Shown here in pieces: positions 38,194 through 47,285 of a stretch of DNA of 64,000 bases. Position 1 is the stretch's first letter. Every line of letters starts with the position of its first letter. Source of the stretch: Rubrobacter xylanophilus (lineage in GTDB: Bacteria > Actinomycetota > Rubrobacteria > Rubrobacterales > Rubrobacteraceae); assembly GCF_007164525.1 (NCBI RefSeq), contig NZ_AP019791.1, forward strand, positions 1,785,501 through 1,849,500, read 5' to 3'. The notes beneath the pieces are model-generated. The model saw only the letters and a list, made by a program, of their open reading frames with translations. It ran no database searches and was not told the origin of the DNA. The position numbers were made by a program, and so were the translations under genes.

Positions 38194-39109
38194 GCGAATA
38201 CCCGTAGTGCGGCAGGAGCGGCAGGGTCAGCGCGGTGGCGACGGCCCGGTCGCGAGGAGACATCCCGCTCCTCCACCGCTCGTCGGGCCTGAGCTCCACC
38301 GCCCCGGTCTCGAAGCGGTTGGGGTTGCCGGAGACGGTGTGGCTTATACCGAGCTTCACCTCCCGCTCGCCCACGAGCGGGAGGTCGGCCCCCGGCTCCC
38401 CGGCGAAGTCCAGGATGGAGCGGAGGTTCGGTCCCGGCTCCGCGACGAAGTCCTCGTAGCGGAGCCGCAGGTACCGCCCGTTCCTCCACAGCGCCTCGGC
38501 GGAGAGGTTCCAGGCGTCCCAGAGCACGGCGCTCCGCGCCGGCCCCATGCGGAACATGTAGCGCCGCATCTCGCTGTCCGGCTGCTCCTTCTTCTTCAGC
38601 CACGAGTAGGCGGCGGCGCGGGGGTCCCGGACCAGGTGCACCACGCGCAGGTCCACCCCCGGGACCATGCCCACGGCGTAGCCGTAGGCGGGCTCCTTGG
38701 AGGAGTCGACGATGACCCGGCTCCCGGTGACCTCGGCCATCGCCCGGTAGAGCCGGCCGGTGTTGGCCAAATACTCCCGCAGCCGGGCAGCGATGCGCCG
38801 CCGGCCGGCCGGCAGCAGCATGGGAAGCACATGCCGGGTGCGGGCGCCAGAGGCCTGCAGGGAGATCATCCGCCGGGCGTCCACCGCGTCCATCCCTCCG
38901 AAAGCCCTCTCGAAGACCTCCCGCCACACCGGGCACTCCCTGAAGGGGGTGCCGCAGCCGCACAGGCGGTTCTCCAGCACGTTGTGCTTCCAGATGAAGT
39001 TCAGCTCGCCCGCCGAGAAGAAGCCCTCCACCTGGCCGAGCGAGTTGGCCAGGATGGTGCTCCCGCTGCGGCCGAGCCCGGCGACGTAGAGAACCTTAAG
39101 ACCGTCCAC
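38183..39109 (-). CDS. Sulfotransferase
   Basis: PAPS-dependent enzyme of 308 aa. The 5'-phosphosulfate loop GLGRSGSTILAN starts at residue 11 and the 3'-phosphate motif is VRDPRAAAYSW. Four Cys residues in LCGCGTPFRECPVW are typical of bacterial polysaccharide sulfotransferases. GTG 39109 follows GGAGGGG and overlaps the flippase end by 14 bp. It is last in a four-gene minus-strand run that includes a flippase, so the acceptor is probably a surface glycan. Confidence 0.88.
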   Translation of the reverse strand: MDGLKVLYVAGLGRSGSTILANSLGQVEGFFSAGELNFIWKHNVLENRLCGCGTPFRECPVWREVFERAFGGMDAVDARRMISLQASGARTRHVLPMLLPAGRRRIAARLREYLANTGRLYRAMAEVTGSRVIVDSSKEPAYGYAVGMVPGVDLRVVHLVRDPRAAAYSWLKKKEQPDSEMRRYMFRMGPARSAVLWDAWNLSAEALWRNGRYLRLRYEDFVAEPGPNLRSILDFAGEPGADLPLVGEREVKLGISHTVSGNPNRFETGAVELRPDERWRSGMSPRDRAVATALTLPLLPHYGYSLTG

Positions 39110-40706
39110 GGCCCCTCCGCAAATAGCGTCTGGCCACGTTCCAGAAGGCGGCGACGAACTCGCGGTCCGTCGCCGAGAGCCCGAAGAGCAGGAGCAGCGC
39201 CAGGTACGAGACGCCGAACGCCGCCCCCACGGCGACTATGGTGGGGATGGCGGCCGAGAAGGGGAGCGCGAGCCCCAGCAGGTAGGCCGCGCCCGCGGCC
39301 AGGAGCCCGGCCGCCAGCGGTTTGAGCCACTCGGCGTTGTACGGCCAGAAGCCCAGCCGCCGCCGGACGGCGGCGAGCGTCAGGGTGTTCTCGGAGATGA
39401 TCGCGGAGGACATCCCGATCGCAGCGCCCAGGATCTTGGCCTCCGGGGTGGAGGCGAGTCCCACCAGCAGAACGCTCACCACGACCCCGACGAGGGCCGC
39501 GGTCGCGGTGGCGAACATCACCACGTTCTGGTTGTCGGTCATCGCGAGCATCCTCGGGGTCGGCCCCACCGAGGAGCTGTAGAGCTGGGCGAAGGCCACG
39601 AGGATGAGGGCGGCCCACCCGGCGGTGAAGTCGCCGCCGAAGAGGGCCAGTATCTCGTGCGAGAGCAGGAGGATGACCATGAAGATGGCGAAGGCCCCCA
39701 TGAAGATCCAGCGCGAGATGTCCTTGTAGAGACGCCCCATGTTCTGCCGGTCGCCCTGGGCGTGGAGGCTGGAGATGATGGGTGAGAAGATGCCGCTGAA
39801 GGCAAACCGGACGATGGTGGAGAAGGTGGCGGTGCGGGCGGCGGCGTTGAAGATCCCGACCGGCGCCCCGGAGGCGAAGTAGGCGAGGATCCAGGTCGCA
39901 GACCAGGTGTTGAGGTACTGGGCCCCGGTGGAGATACTCATGGGCACCGAGACGGAGAAGAGGGCCCGGGTCTCGAACTTGGGCCTGACCTTGGGGTCGA
40001 AGATCTCCGGGAAGAGCCGCCACAGGAAGTAGAGGGCAACCACCCCGCCGAGCAGCATGGAGAGCCCGTAGGCCGCGACGACCCCAACGATGCCGTCGGT
40101 GACCAGGTAGAAGGCCGGCACCAGCAGCAGGTAGAGCGCCGGCCGGATTATCTGCTGGACGTAGGCGGCGTAGGTGACGGTCTGGAAGCCCTGGGTGGCC
40201 CACAGCACCATCATCATGAACACGAAGAAGGGCAGCACGGCCGAGAAGGCCCGCAGCACGCCGGCCATGGTGGGCTCCTTGTAGTACCAGCCGGCCATGA
40301 AGTCCGCCCCGAAGAACATCACCGCCGAGAGCAGCAGGCTCACCAGACAGGAGACGGCCACCGCCTGGATTATGGTGCCCCGCACCCGCGAAGCGTCCCC
40401 CCGGGCCCTGTAGTGTGCCACGTAGCGGACGACCCCGTTCTCCATCCCGAAGCGAGAGACGATCTGGGCGAGGTTGAGGGCCGCCACGCCCGCGGTGTAG
40501 AACCCGTAGGAGGCGGGCCCGAAGAGCCGGGCTATTAGGATCTGGGTGAGGTACCCCAGCAGCCTCCCCATCCCCTGCCCGGCGGTGCTTATCCCGGCTC
40601 CGCGGGCGACGCGGGCCACGTAGGAGTCCTCTCCGGAGGGCACCACCTCCGGCGCCCCGGAGCGCGGCTCTTTCCCGGCAGGGTTGGGGGGAACCCGCGA
40701 ACTCAT
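39096..40706 (-). CDS. Oligosaccharide flippase (Wzx/MurJ-superfamily)
   Basis: Polytopic membrane protein, 536 aa, with about 14 TM segments after a soluble ~30-residue N-terminus. The opening GAGISTAGQGMGRLLGYLTQILIARLFGP is characteristic of polysaccharide-export MOP proteins. It should move lipid-linked repeat units across the membrane. ATG 40706 lacks a Shine-Dalgarno; a TATAAT ends 8 nt before it, as at nth. It is flanked by a sulfotransferase and a membrane protein. It could serve the polymer made by the 45-53 kb operon, which has a ligase but no flippase of its own. Confidence 0.88.
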   Translation of the reverse strand: MSSRVPPNPAGKEPRSGAPEVVPSGEDSYVARVARGAGISTAGQGMGRLLGYLTQILIARLFGPASYGFYTAGVAALNLAQIVSRFGMENGVVRYVAHYRARGDASRVRGTIIQAVAVSCLVSLLLSAVMFFGADFMAGWYYKEPTMAGVLRAFSAVLPFFVFMMMVLWATQGFQTVTYAAYVQQIIRPALYLLLVPAFYLVTDGIVGVVAAYGLSMLLGGVVALYFLWRLFPEIFDPKVRPKFETRALFSVSVPMSISTGAQYLNTWSATWILAYFASGAPVGIFNAAARTATFSTIVRFAFSGIFSPIISSLHAQGDRQNMGRLYKDISRWIFMGAFAIFMVILLLSHEILALFGGDFTAGWAALILVAFAQLYSSSVGPTPRMLAMTDNQNVVMFATATAALVGVVVSVLLVGLASTPEAKILGAAIGMSSAIISENTLTLAAVRRRLGFWPYNAEWLKPLAAGLLAAGAAYLLGLALPFSAAIPTIVAVGAAFGVSYLALLLLFGLSATDREFVAAFWNVARRYLRRGRGRS

Positions 40707-40714
40707 GGCGTCAG

Positions 40715-40720
40715 ATTATA
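40715..40720 (-). promoter_or_regulatory. -10 element of the flippase gene, possible leaderless start
   Basis: TATAAT on the minus strand overlapping the stop codon of the upstream gene; CTGACGCC then separates it from the ATG. The arrangement equals that of nth. No good -35. Confidence 0.4.
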
Positions 40721-41384
40721 TAGGTGTTTGGCCGGCGTTTACCCGGTCCCGCTTGCCGGAGGCCCTCCGCTTCCTTAGCAACCGCCTCACCTCCCCGACC
40801 AGCACCACCAGCCCGAGCCACGCCCACCCCACCCCGAACATGACCCACATCGCCTCCCCCACCGGCCCGTAGTCCCTCATGACGGAGATGAGCCCCCCGA
40901 GGGAGCCTATGGCGAAGGGCAGCGTCCCCGCCAGCGCGACCCGCCGCTCCCGGGCCACCCCGAACCCGAAGAGCAAAGACCCCGCGCACAGCAGCACGAG
41001 CCCCGCCCGCATGGTCCTGTAGGCCGGGGCGGTCATGATGTAGACGTCGTCGAGGCGTATATAGAACTTGCCGACGTCCCCCGCCACCGTGAGGAGCCCG
41101 CCGAGCACCGCCACGGCAAACCCTACGCGCTCCAGCCCCCCGGCCCGCCGCCCCCGCAGGGCGAACAGGTGCGCGTACAGCCCCACGAGCCCCACGAGCA
41201 TCAGAAGGGGGGCCGAAGGAAAGAGCTTCCAGAAGACCTCGGGGGTCTTGTATTTGTACTCAGAGAGGTAGACCCCGAGCGGGGAGAGCGCCCACAGTAC
41301 GCCGCCGGGAATGCACAGCAGCCACCCGAGCCCGAGCGCCCGGCGGGCCGAGAGGGGAGGTCGGGATCTCTCGCTGCGGGCCAC
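40716..41384 (-). CDS. Conserved membrane protein, unknown function
   Basis: Protein of 222 aa with about six TM segments (for example LGLGWLLCIPGGVLWALSPLG, LLMLVGLVGLYAHLFAL and MRAGLVLLCAGSLLFGFG, each one helix). A basic tail follows (RRLLRKRRASGKRDR). Not recognised as a named family. The GTG at 41384 comes 4 bp after the sulfatase-like stop and has no clear ribosome site, so translation probably depends on coupling. Confidence 0.7.
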   Translation of the reverse strand: MARSERSRPPLSARRALGLGWLLCIPGGVLWALSPLGVYLSEYKYKTPEVFWKLFPSAPLLMLVGLVGLYAHLFALRGRRAGGLERVGFAVAVLGGLLTVAGDVGKFYIRLDDVYIMTAPAYRTMRAGLVLLCAGSLLFGFGVARERRVALAGTLPFAIGSLGGLISVMRDYGPVGEAMWVMFGVGWAWLGLVVLVGEVRRLLRKRRASGKRDRVNAGQTPI

Positions 41385-41388
41385 GGGA

Positions 41389-42861
41389 TCAATACTTGGG
41401 CAGTGGACCGCCCGCGTCCTCGAGGACGTAGCCCTCCCACATCCTCCGGACCACCTGCGGGTGCCGCCCCGAGACGTCGCGGTCCATGCCGGGGTCTTGT
41501 TCGAGGTCGTAGAGCCGGGCCTCCTTGCCGTCGTTGCGGCACACGAGCGCGTAGCGCTCGTCGCGGCAGAAGACGTAGTCGTTGTAGCCCAGCGTGAAGT
41601 GCTCCCGCTCCCGCTGCGGCCCCTTACCCTCCAGGAGGGGCGTGAGATCCTGCCCGTCCATCGGCTGCCAGGGCTCGATGTCCATCTGGGCGAGGATGGT
41701 GGGGGCTATGTCGTGGATGGAGGCGTAGAAGTCGCTGGTCTTGCCGGAGCCCTTGCCCTCGGGATGCCGCACGTAGAAGATTATGTCCGTGAGCTCCGGC
41801 CAGAGCGCCTCGTCCACCTTGCCCGTGTAGCCGTGCTCGCCCAAAGAGACCCCGTGGTCGGAGAGGACGAAGAGCAAGGTGTTCTCCAGAAAGCCCAGAG
41901 CGTCCATCCGGTCCAGGAAGTTGCCCAGCCACCGGTCGGCCATGGTAACCTCGGCGGCGTACAGGGTGCGCATCCGGCGCAGCTCGTCCTCGTCCAAATA
42001 GTCGGACCTGCTGTAGTTGGGCACGATGGGCTCCGGCCCCGGGTAGTCCTCGTCCCCGTAGAGCCCGATGTACTTCTTCGGTGGATCCCACGGCTCGTGG
42101 GGATCGAAGGAGTCCACGACCAGAAAGAACGGCTGGCCCGCCCTGGCGGCATCCTCCAGGTACTTCATCGCCCGCAGGAACACCCGGGGGGCGAACCAGT
42201 CCTCCTCCCTCTCCCTGTAGTAGTGGGTGTTGGCCACGTACTGGCGCACCTTCTCCACCATGCTGCGGTCGTTGCCGGGGACGACGTTTCTCTGGACCAG
42301 CTCCTCGGGGGCGGTCTGCTTGGGACGGTAGCGGTCCCGCTCCTGACCCCGGATGAAGTCGAAGACGTTGAAGCCCCGGTGGAAGTTCATGGAGGGCTTG
42401 AACTGGTGCTGGGTGTCGGTGATGAACACGGTGTCGAACTCGTTGTCCAGGAGGATCTCGGCGACGCTCCACTGGTCCTCCGGGATGCGCTGCCAACCGG
42501 CCGGGAAGAAGGTCTCCCCCTTCTGAGGCACCCAGTTCCTGAACGGCCAGGTCCTCCTGCCGGTGTGGACGGCCCGGCGGGCCGGGATGGTGGGGATGGA
42601 CTCGGGGTAGGGGCGGGTGAAGCGGAGGCTGTCACGGGCCAGCGCGTCCAGGGTGGGCGTCCGGATCCAATCGTTCCCGTAAGCGCCCACGTGATCCCGA
42701 CGCAGGCTGTCCAGTATCACAACTACGACGTTCATCCTGGAACCCCCGCTCGGAAGATAGCTGCTGCCACCGCACCCGGAACCAGCCCCCACCAGAGCCG
42801 CACCCGCAACCCCGGCGCCGGCGACCTTCAGGAACTCCTTCCTGCTAAGCGTCCGGCTCAA
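41389..42861 (-). CDS. Sulfatase-like lipoprotein (alkaline-phosphatase superfamily)
   Basis: Exported hydrolase of 490 aa. The N-terminus is Tat-like (SRKEFLKVAG) with a lipobox Cys at 30 (GAGSGC). Metal-site residues include D51 (VVVILDSLRRDH) and SDHGVSLGEHG. At the catalytic position the sulfatase Cys/Ser-x-Pro-x-Arg motif reads T91-I-P-A-R, so formylglycine cannot form. Thr nucleophiles occur in phosphoglycerol/phosphoethanolamine transferases of this superfamily. The TTG at 42861 follows GAGGGG. It is the first gene of the flippase/sulfotransferase operon. Confidence 0.85.
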   Translation of the reverse strand: MSRTLSRKEFLKVAGAGVAGAALVGAGSGCGGSSYLPSGGSRMNVVVVILDSLRRDHVGAYGNDWIRTPTLDALARDSLRFTRPYPESIPTIPARRAVHTGRRTWPFRNWVPQKGETFFPAGWQRIPEDQWSVAEILLDNEFDTVFITDTQHQFKPSMNFHRGFNVFDFIRGQERDRYRPKQTAPEELVQRNVVPGNDRSMVEKVRQYVANTHYYREREEDWFAPRVFLRAMKYLEDAARAGQPFFLVVDSFDPHEPWDPPKKYIGLYGDEDYPGPEPIVPNYSRSDYLDEDELRRMRTLYAAEVTMADRWLGNFLDRMDALGFLENTLLFVLSDHGVSLGEHGYTGKVDEALWPELTDIIFYVRHPEGKGSGKTSDFYASIHDIAPTILAQMDIEPWQPMDGQDLTPLLEGKGPQREREHFTLGYNDYVFCRDERYALVCRNDGKEARLYDLEQDPGMDRDVSGRHPQVVRRMWEGYVLEDAGGPLPKY

Positions 42862-42918
42862 AGAACATGCCCCTCATCTTCAGCCGCATACTCTATTACA
42901 CTCGCCGCATCACGTCAT

Positions 42919-42944
42919 GGTATCGGGAGGCGGTATCCGATACC
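42919..42944. promoter_or_regulatory. Palindromic operator candidate for PadR
   Basis: GGTATCGG at 42919-42926 is followed by the perfect palindrome GGTATC-C-GATACC at 42932-42944, 15 bp before the PadR start. The repeated GGTATC half-sites fit an autoregulatory dimer site. The region also separates padR from the divergent sulfatase-like operon, so it could control both. Confidence 0.5.
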
Positions 42945-42959
42945 GATATACCCTATCAT

Positions 42960-43283
42960 ATGCGTGAGATGGTGTTGAGGGATCTGGAGCTCGGGGCGAT
43001 TCGGGTGCACATCCTGTACCACGCCGCGCGGGGGCCGATCTATGGGTCGTGGATGGCCCGGGAGCTGGAGCGGCACGGCTACAGGCTCAGCTACGGCACC
43101 CTCTACCCGGCGCTGCACCGGATGGAGGAGGAGGGGCTGCTGGTGCGGGAGGAGCGGGTGGAGGGCGGGCGCGTCAGGAAGTACTACACGGCGACGGAGC
43201 GTGGTCTGGAGGAGCTGGGGCGGGCCCGGAGGATCATCCGGGAGCTATACCGGGAGGTGGTGGAGGGGGTTGAGCCGGGATAA
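42960..43283 (+). CDS. PadR-family transcriptional regulator
   Basis: Protein of 107 aa with the PadR winged helix: LELGAIRVHILYHAARGPIYGSWMA, then the recognition region YRLSYGTLYPALHRMEEEGLL, the wing VEGGRVRKYYTATERG, and a short C-terminal helix. ATG 42960 has no Shine-Dalgarno; ATG 42969 is an alternative. It overlaps the chromate transporter gene by 14 bp. In chr loci PadR/ChrB-type regulators respond to metal or oxyanion stress, so it probably controls chrA, perhaps through the palindromes just upstream. Confidence 0.88.
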   Translation: MREMVLRDLELGAIRVHILYHAARGPIYGSWMARELERHGYRLSYGTLYPALHRMEEEGLLVREERVEGGRVRKYYTATERGLEELGRARRIIRELYREVVEGVEPG

Positions 43284-44397
43284 GCCGGGCACGGGCGGGG
43301 AGCTCCGGGAGCTGGCCCTACTCTTCACCAAGCTTGGGTTCGTGGCCTTCGGGGGTCCGGCGGCCCACATCGCGATGATGCGCGAGGAGGTCGTCGTGCG
43401 GCGGGGGTGGATGGGCGAGCAGCGGTTTCTGGATCTGGTTGGGGCCACCAACCTCATTCCCGGCCCCAACTCCACCGAGCTGGCCATCCACATCGGGCGG
43501 CTGCGGGCCGGGTGGCGGGGGCTCGTGGTGGCCGGGAGCTGTTTCATCCTACCGGCGGCGCTCATGGTGCTGGCGCTGGCCGCGCTGTATGCCCGCTACG
43601 GGGGCACCCCGGCCGGAGAGAGCCTCATGTACGGCATCTCGCCGGTGATCATCGCGATCATCCTGCAGGCGCTCTGGGGTCTCGGGCGCGTGGCGATCAA
43701 GGACCTGACGACGGGGGTGGCAGGAGCGGCGGCGCTCGCGCTGTACCTGTTCGCGGGCGTCGGGGAGATACCGCTGCTGGTCGGCGGGGGGCTTGCGGTG
43801 CTCGCGGCGCGGAGGCGAGGAGGGCTCGCCGCGATGGTACCGCTCGGCGCGGTCGTGGCGACGCCGGTTTCCACGGCCGGCGGTGTGGGTTCGATCTTCC
43901 TCTCCTTCCTGAAGATAGGGTCTGTCCTCTTCGGCAGCGGGTACGTTCTGCTGGCCTTCCTGCGCTCCGAGTTCGTGGGACCGGGACTGCTCAGCGAGCG
44001 GCAGCTCATAGACGCGGTGGCCATCGGTCAATTCACCCCGGGCCCGGTCTTCACCACGGCGACGTTCATCGGGTACCTGCTGGAGGGCGTCCCCGGAGCG
44101 GCGGCGGCCACCGTCGGGATCTTCCTGCCCGCCTTCGTCTTCGTCGCCCTCACCGGCCCCTTCATCCCGCACCTGCGGCGATCGCCCGCTCTCTCCGGCC
44201 TGCTGGACGGGGTGAACGTGGTCTCTTTGGCCCTCATGATCGGGGTGAGCTGGGAGCTCGGTCGGGCGGCCATCGTGGACCCGGCGACGGCGCTGCTCGC
44301 GCTGCTCGCGCTGGCCCTCCTCGTCCGGTTCAGGGTCAACTCCGCCTGGCTGGTCCTGGGCGGCGGTGCCGTGGGGATCGCGCTGCAGCTTCTCTAG
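43270..44397 (+). CDS. chrA: Chromate transporter, CHR family
   Basis: Membrane protein of 375 aa, the long two-domain form with about 10-12 TM segments. The N-terminal CHR signature is LGFVAFGGPAAHIAMM, then ATNLIPGPNSTELAIHIG. The second half repeats it (KIGSVLFGSGYVLLAFL, then IGQFTPGPVFTTATFIGY). The family extrudes chromate with protons or exchanges it for sulfate. TTG 43270 lies inside the end of padR behind GGAGG. The sulfate connection is notable beside two sulfotransferase operons, but the link is only inference. Confidence 0.88.
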   Translation: MSRDKPGTGGELRELALLFTKLGFVAFGGPAAHIAMMREEVVVRRGWMGEQRFLDLVGATNLIPGPNSTELAIHIGRLRAGWRGLVVAGSCFILPAALMVLALAALYARYGGTPAGESLMYGISPVIIAIILQALWGLGRVAIKDLTTGVAGAAALALYLFAGVGEIPLLVGGGLAVLAARRRGGLAAMVPLGAVVATPVSTAGGVGSIFLSFLKIGSVLFGSGYVLLAFLRSEFVGPGLLSERQLIDAVAIGQFTPGPVFTTATFIGYLLEGVPGAAAATVGIFLPAFVFVALTGPFIPHLRRSPALSGLLDGVNVVSLALMIGVSWELGRAAIVDPATALLALLALALLVRFRVNSAWLVLGGGAVGIALQLL

Positions 44398-44462
44398 CGC
44401 CCGGGGCCGGTCGAGGGTATGATGTCCTCTGCAGGAGGGCGAGAGAATTCCGCGGAGGGGGA

Positions 44463-45110
44463 ATGAAGAACACGGCGCGTGAAGTGAAGCATGGGGGGCC
44501 GTCGGGCATCCTGGTCCCGCTCTCGCTTCTGTTGCTCCTGGGCGCGGTCCTCCTGTTCTCCGCCTCCTCGCCCGATACCGAGGCCCGGGCCGCGGAGAAC
44601 CGGGCCGTCCGCGCTCCCAACTCCATACTGGGGAAGCCCCTCTACGGGGAGGCCCGGGTGAAGCGGTACGCCCGCTCCATCGGCGCCACCCGCTACATCC
44701 TCAGGACCATCCCCATCTACTACCGGCTCGCCCCCAGGAGGGGCATAGCCCCCGACGTCCTCGTCGCCCAGGCCATCCTGGAGACCGGCGCCGGGCACTA
44801 TGGTGGGGACTCCCGCCCGTGGAACATGGCCGGGATCAAGAAGGGCGGCCGGGTGGGTGACGCGCCGCGGGACTTCGAGCGTCCCAGAACCCCGCGAGAG
44901 GGCGTCAGGATGCACGTAAACCACATGGCCGCCTACACCGGCCGACGTCCCATCGGCAGGCCCCACGACCGCTTCTACGACGCCCGCTCGGCGCAGAAGG
45001 CCCGGGGCTACTGGGTGAGGAGGATCAACCAGCTCGGGGACGGCGTGTGGGCCACGGATCCCGCCTACGGGCGCAAGATCCGGCGAATACTCAACGAGAT
45101 GGGTCAGTAG
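44463..45110 (+). CDS. Exported glucosaminidase-domain protein
   Basis: Protein of 215 aa with an N-terminal signal/anchor segment (LVPLSLLLLLGAVLLFSA). The glucosaminidase domain follows, with the general-acid Glu in LVAQAILETGAGHYG and the conserved RPWNMAGIKKG. The family cleaves beta-1,4-linked GlcNAc in peptidoglycan. No wall-binding repeats are present. ATG 44463 follows GGAGGGGG. It is convergent with the sugar transferase and overlaps it by 7 bp. Confidence 0.85.
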   Translation: MKNTAREVKHGGPSGILVPLSLLLLLGAVLLFSASSPDTEARAAENRAVRAPNSILGKPLYGEARVKRYARSIGATRYILRTIPIYYRLAPRRGIAPDVLVAQAILETGAGHYGGDSRPWNMAGIKKGGRVGDAPRDFERPRTPREGVRMHVNHMAAYTGRRPIGRPHDRFYDARSAQKARGYWVRRINQLGDGVWATDPAYGRKIRRILNEMGQ

Positions 45111-46480
45111 GCGCCCCGGCGTCCCAGCACCGCGCCGATGGTCTTCAGGATGATCTTCAGGTCGAACGAGAGCGACCAGTTCTCTATGTAGTAGAGGTCC
45201 AGGCGGACCATCTCCTCGAAGGGAAGGTCGCTCCGACCGCTGATCTGCCAGTAGCCGGTCATCCCGGGGAGCGCCGCGAGCCGCCGCTTGTGCAGCTCGC
45301 CCATCCGCTCGAAGTCCCGCAGGGGCAGCGGCCGCGGCCCGACCAGGCTCATCTCGCCCTTGAGGACGTTTACCAGCTGGGGAAGCTCGTCGATGCTCCA
45401 GCGCCGCAGGATGCGCCCGACCCGGGTCACGCGGGGGTCGTCCCGGAGTTTGAAGGTAACACCGCCGGCCTCGTTCAGCGGCTCCAGCTCCTCCTGACGT
45501 TCCTCGGCATCCCGATGCATCGAGCGGAACTTGTAGCAGATGAAGACCGTTTCGTCGGCCCCGACCCGCTTCTGGCGCAGCAGCACGGGACCCGGGGAGT
45601 CCAGCCGGATGGCGAGGGCCGCGGCGGCGAAGAGCGGAGCGAGGAGCACCAGCCCCAGAAGCGAGAACGTCACGTCCATCGCCCGCTTGAGCGCCCGTTG
45701 GGTGTTGTCCAGCCGGGGATAGCGCACCTCGAGCAGCGGCAGGCCCCCGTTATCGAGCCGCACCTGGCTGCGCAGCAGCGCCAGCGCTCCGGGCACCACC
45801 CTCAGCTGCACGCCCCGCAGCCGGACGGAGCGCAGCAGCCCGAGAAACGCCTCGTCCGGGAGCCGCTCGGCCCCCGTGAGGATCACGCTGCAGGCCCCCG
45901 CGCGATCGAGCTCCTCCCGCAGCGCCGGGAGATCCACCTCCCCCCCGCGGAGGTCCAGCTCCCCCACCGGCTCGTAGCCCCCTGGGGAGCGCTCCATCAT
46001 CCGGCGCAGGCGCTTCCGGTCCTCCGGCGGGCCCAGAAGAACGGCGGGAACCCGGGCGAGACCCCGGCGGTATATCCGGTCCACGATGCGCTCGTAGAGC
46101 AGCCGGAGGCCCCCGGCCGCGGCGACCGTGGGGAGGGCGGAGGGCAGGATCAGACCGAGCCCCAGGCCGCTCTCCGGGTAGACGGCCGCCCCCAGCGCCG
46201 CAAGCCCGGACCACACCAGCCCGGCCGCGACCAGCGCGGCCGGATTGCGCCGGGAGGGAGCAAGACCGTAGAGCCCGAGCACCGCGCAAACCCCGAGCCA
46301 GAGCGCCACGAGCAGCGGGATCAGCCGCAGCGCGTGCTCCCCGCCGGAGAGCGCCGCGGCCCCGAAGAGCCCGGCGGACGCCGCCAGGGCGTCGAGCAGG
46401 AGAAGCACCGTCACGCTCAGGGAGCGCCGCAGCGGCCCGATCCGGGAGACTTCCTTTATCAGAACCCCTAAAGCGCGCAA
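45104..46480 (-). CDS. Initiating sugar transferase (polyprenyl glycosylphosphotransferase)
   Basis: Membrane enzyme of 458 aa that starts repeat-unit assembly by moving a sugar-1-phosphate onto undecaprenyl phosphate. Four to five N-terminal TM segments precede a Rossmann-like middle. The catalytic C-terminal WbaP/CapM-type domain has [47 protein letters not shown], and [16 protein letters not shown] 46480 follows GGAGG with a nine-base spacer; an upstream TTG at 46510 lacks a site. It is last in the eight-gene polysaccharide run from 53132. Confidence 0.9.
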   Translation of the reverse strand: MRALGVLIKEVSRIGPLRRSLSVTVLLLLDALAASAGLFGAAALSGGEHALRLIPLLVALWLGVCAVLGLYGLAPSRRNPAALVAAGLVWSGLAALGAAVYPESGLGLGLILPSALPTVAAAGGLRLLYERIVDRIYRRGLARVPAVLLGPPEDRKRLRRMMERSPGGYEPVGELDLRGGEVDLPALREELDRAGACSVILTGAERLPDEAFLGLLRSVRLRGVQLRVVPGALALLRSQVRLDNGGLPLLEVRYPRLDNTQRALKRAMDVTFSLLGLVLLAPLFAAAALAIRLDSPGPVLLRQKRVGADETVFICYKFRSMHRDAEERQEELEPLNEAGGVTFKLRDDPRVTRVGRILRRWSIDELPQLVNVLKGEMSLVGPRPLPLRDFERMGELHKRRLAALPGMTGYWQISGRSDLPFEEMVRLDLYYIENWSLSFDLKIILKTIGAVLGRRGAY

Positions 46481-46529
46481 AACGGAGCACCTCCGCGCCA
46501 CCAGCGGCAAGAGAGTATACCGCGGCGCC

Positions 46530-47285
46530 CTAACCGCGGCCGAGCAGCCGCCATCTCAGCACCCGCAGCAGGAAGAGGGGGTTGCCGATCAGGTAGCGCC
46601 GCCACAGCCGACGCGGCTCGATGGCGAGCCGCGCCAGCCACTCCAGCCCGTTCTCGGTGAGAAGGCGCGGCCCACGCCGCAGACGTCCGGAGGCATAGTC
46701 GAAGACGGCCCCCCCGGTGAGCGCGACCCGGGCGGAGAGCCGCTCCCGGTTCTCGAAGAGCCACAGTTCCTGCTCCGGCATCCCGAAACCCACCAGCAGG
46801 ACGTCCGGGTCTGCGGCGTTGATCCGGCGTATGACCTCTTCGTTTTCGGGGCTCCCCGGACGCCGGTCGAAGTACCCGTGGTGCGTGCCGGCTATCCGCA
46901 GGGATGGGTGACGCGCCGAGAGTCTTCGGGCGGCCTCCTCCGCCACCCCCGGCCGGGCGCCGAGCAGGTACATAGAGAAGCCCCGCTCGGCGGCGACCCC
47001 GGCCAGCCGCCAGACCCAGTCGGCGTACGTGATCCTCTCCGGGATGTACCCCCCGCACAGGCGCGCCGCGAGCCGCACCCCGTTCCCGTCGCAGAAGACC
47101 AGGTCCGCCCCCCGCAGGGCCGCCCGCAGCCGCGAATCACGCCAGGCCAGGTTCAGGCAGTGGGCGTTCACGTTCAGCACCGTCGCCCGGCGCCCCTCCC
47201 GGATGAACCGTGAGATCTTTGCCTCCAGCTCGCCAGCCCTCACCGGGTCCACCCCGATCCCCAGCACCTCGACCCGGCGCCTCAC
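46530..47285 (-). CDS. WecG/TagA/CpsF-family glycosyltransferase
   Basis: GT26 enzyme of 251 aa. Motifs are VNAHCLNLAWRDS, GNGVRLAARLCG (active-site Asp just before, in FCDGNG), VLLVGFGMPEQELWLFEN and VGGAVFDYASG-like LTGGAVFDYASGR. It adds a sugar to a lipid-linked acceptor, as in teichoic-acid linkage units or enterobacterial common antigen. GTG 47285 overlaps the preceding gene's stop (GTGA) with GGAG upstream. It should act right after the sugar transferase encoded next. Confidence 0.9.
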   Translation of the reverse strand: MRRRVEVLGIGVDPVRAGELEAKISRFIREGRRATVLNVNAHCLNLAWRDSRLRAALRGADLVFCDGNGVRLAARLCGGYIPERITYADWVWRLAGVAAERGFSMYLLGARPGVAEEAARRLSARHPSLRIAGTHHGYFDRRPGSPENEEVIRRINAADPDVLLVGFGMPEQELWLFENRERLSARVALTGGAVFDYASGRLRRGPRLLTENGLEWLARLAIEPRRLWRRYLIGNPLFLLRVLRWRLLGRG

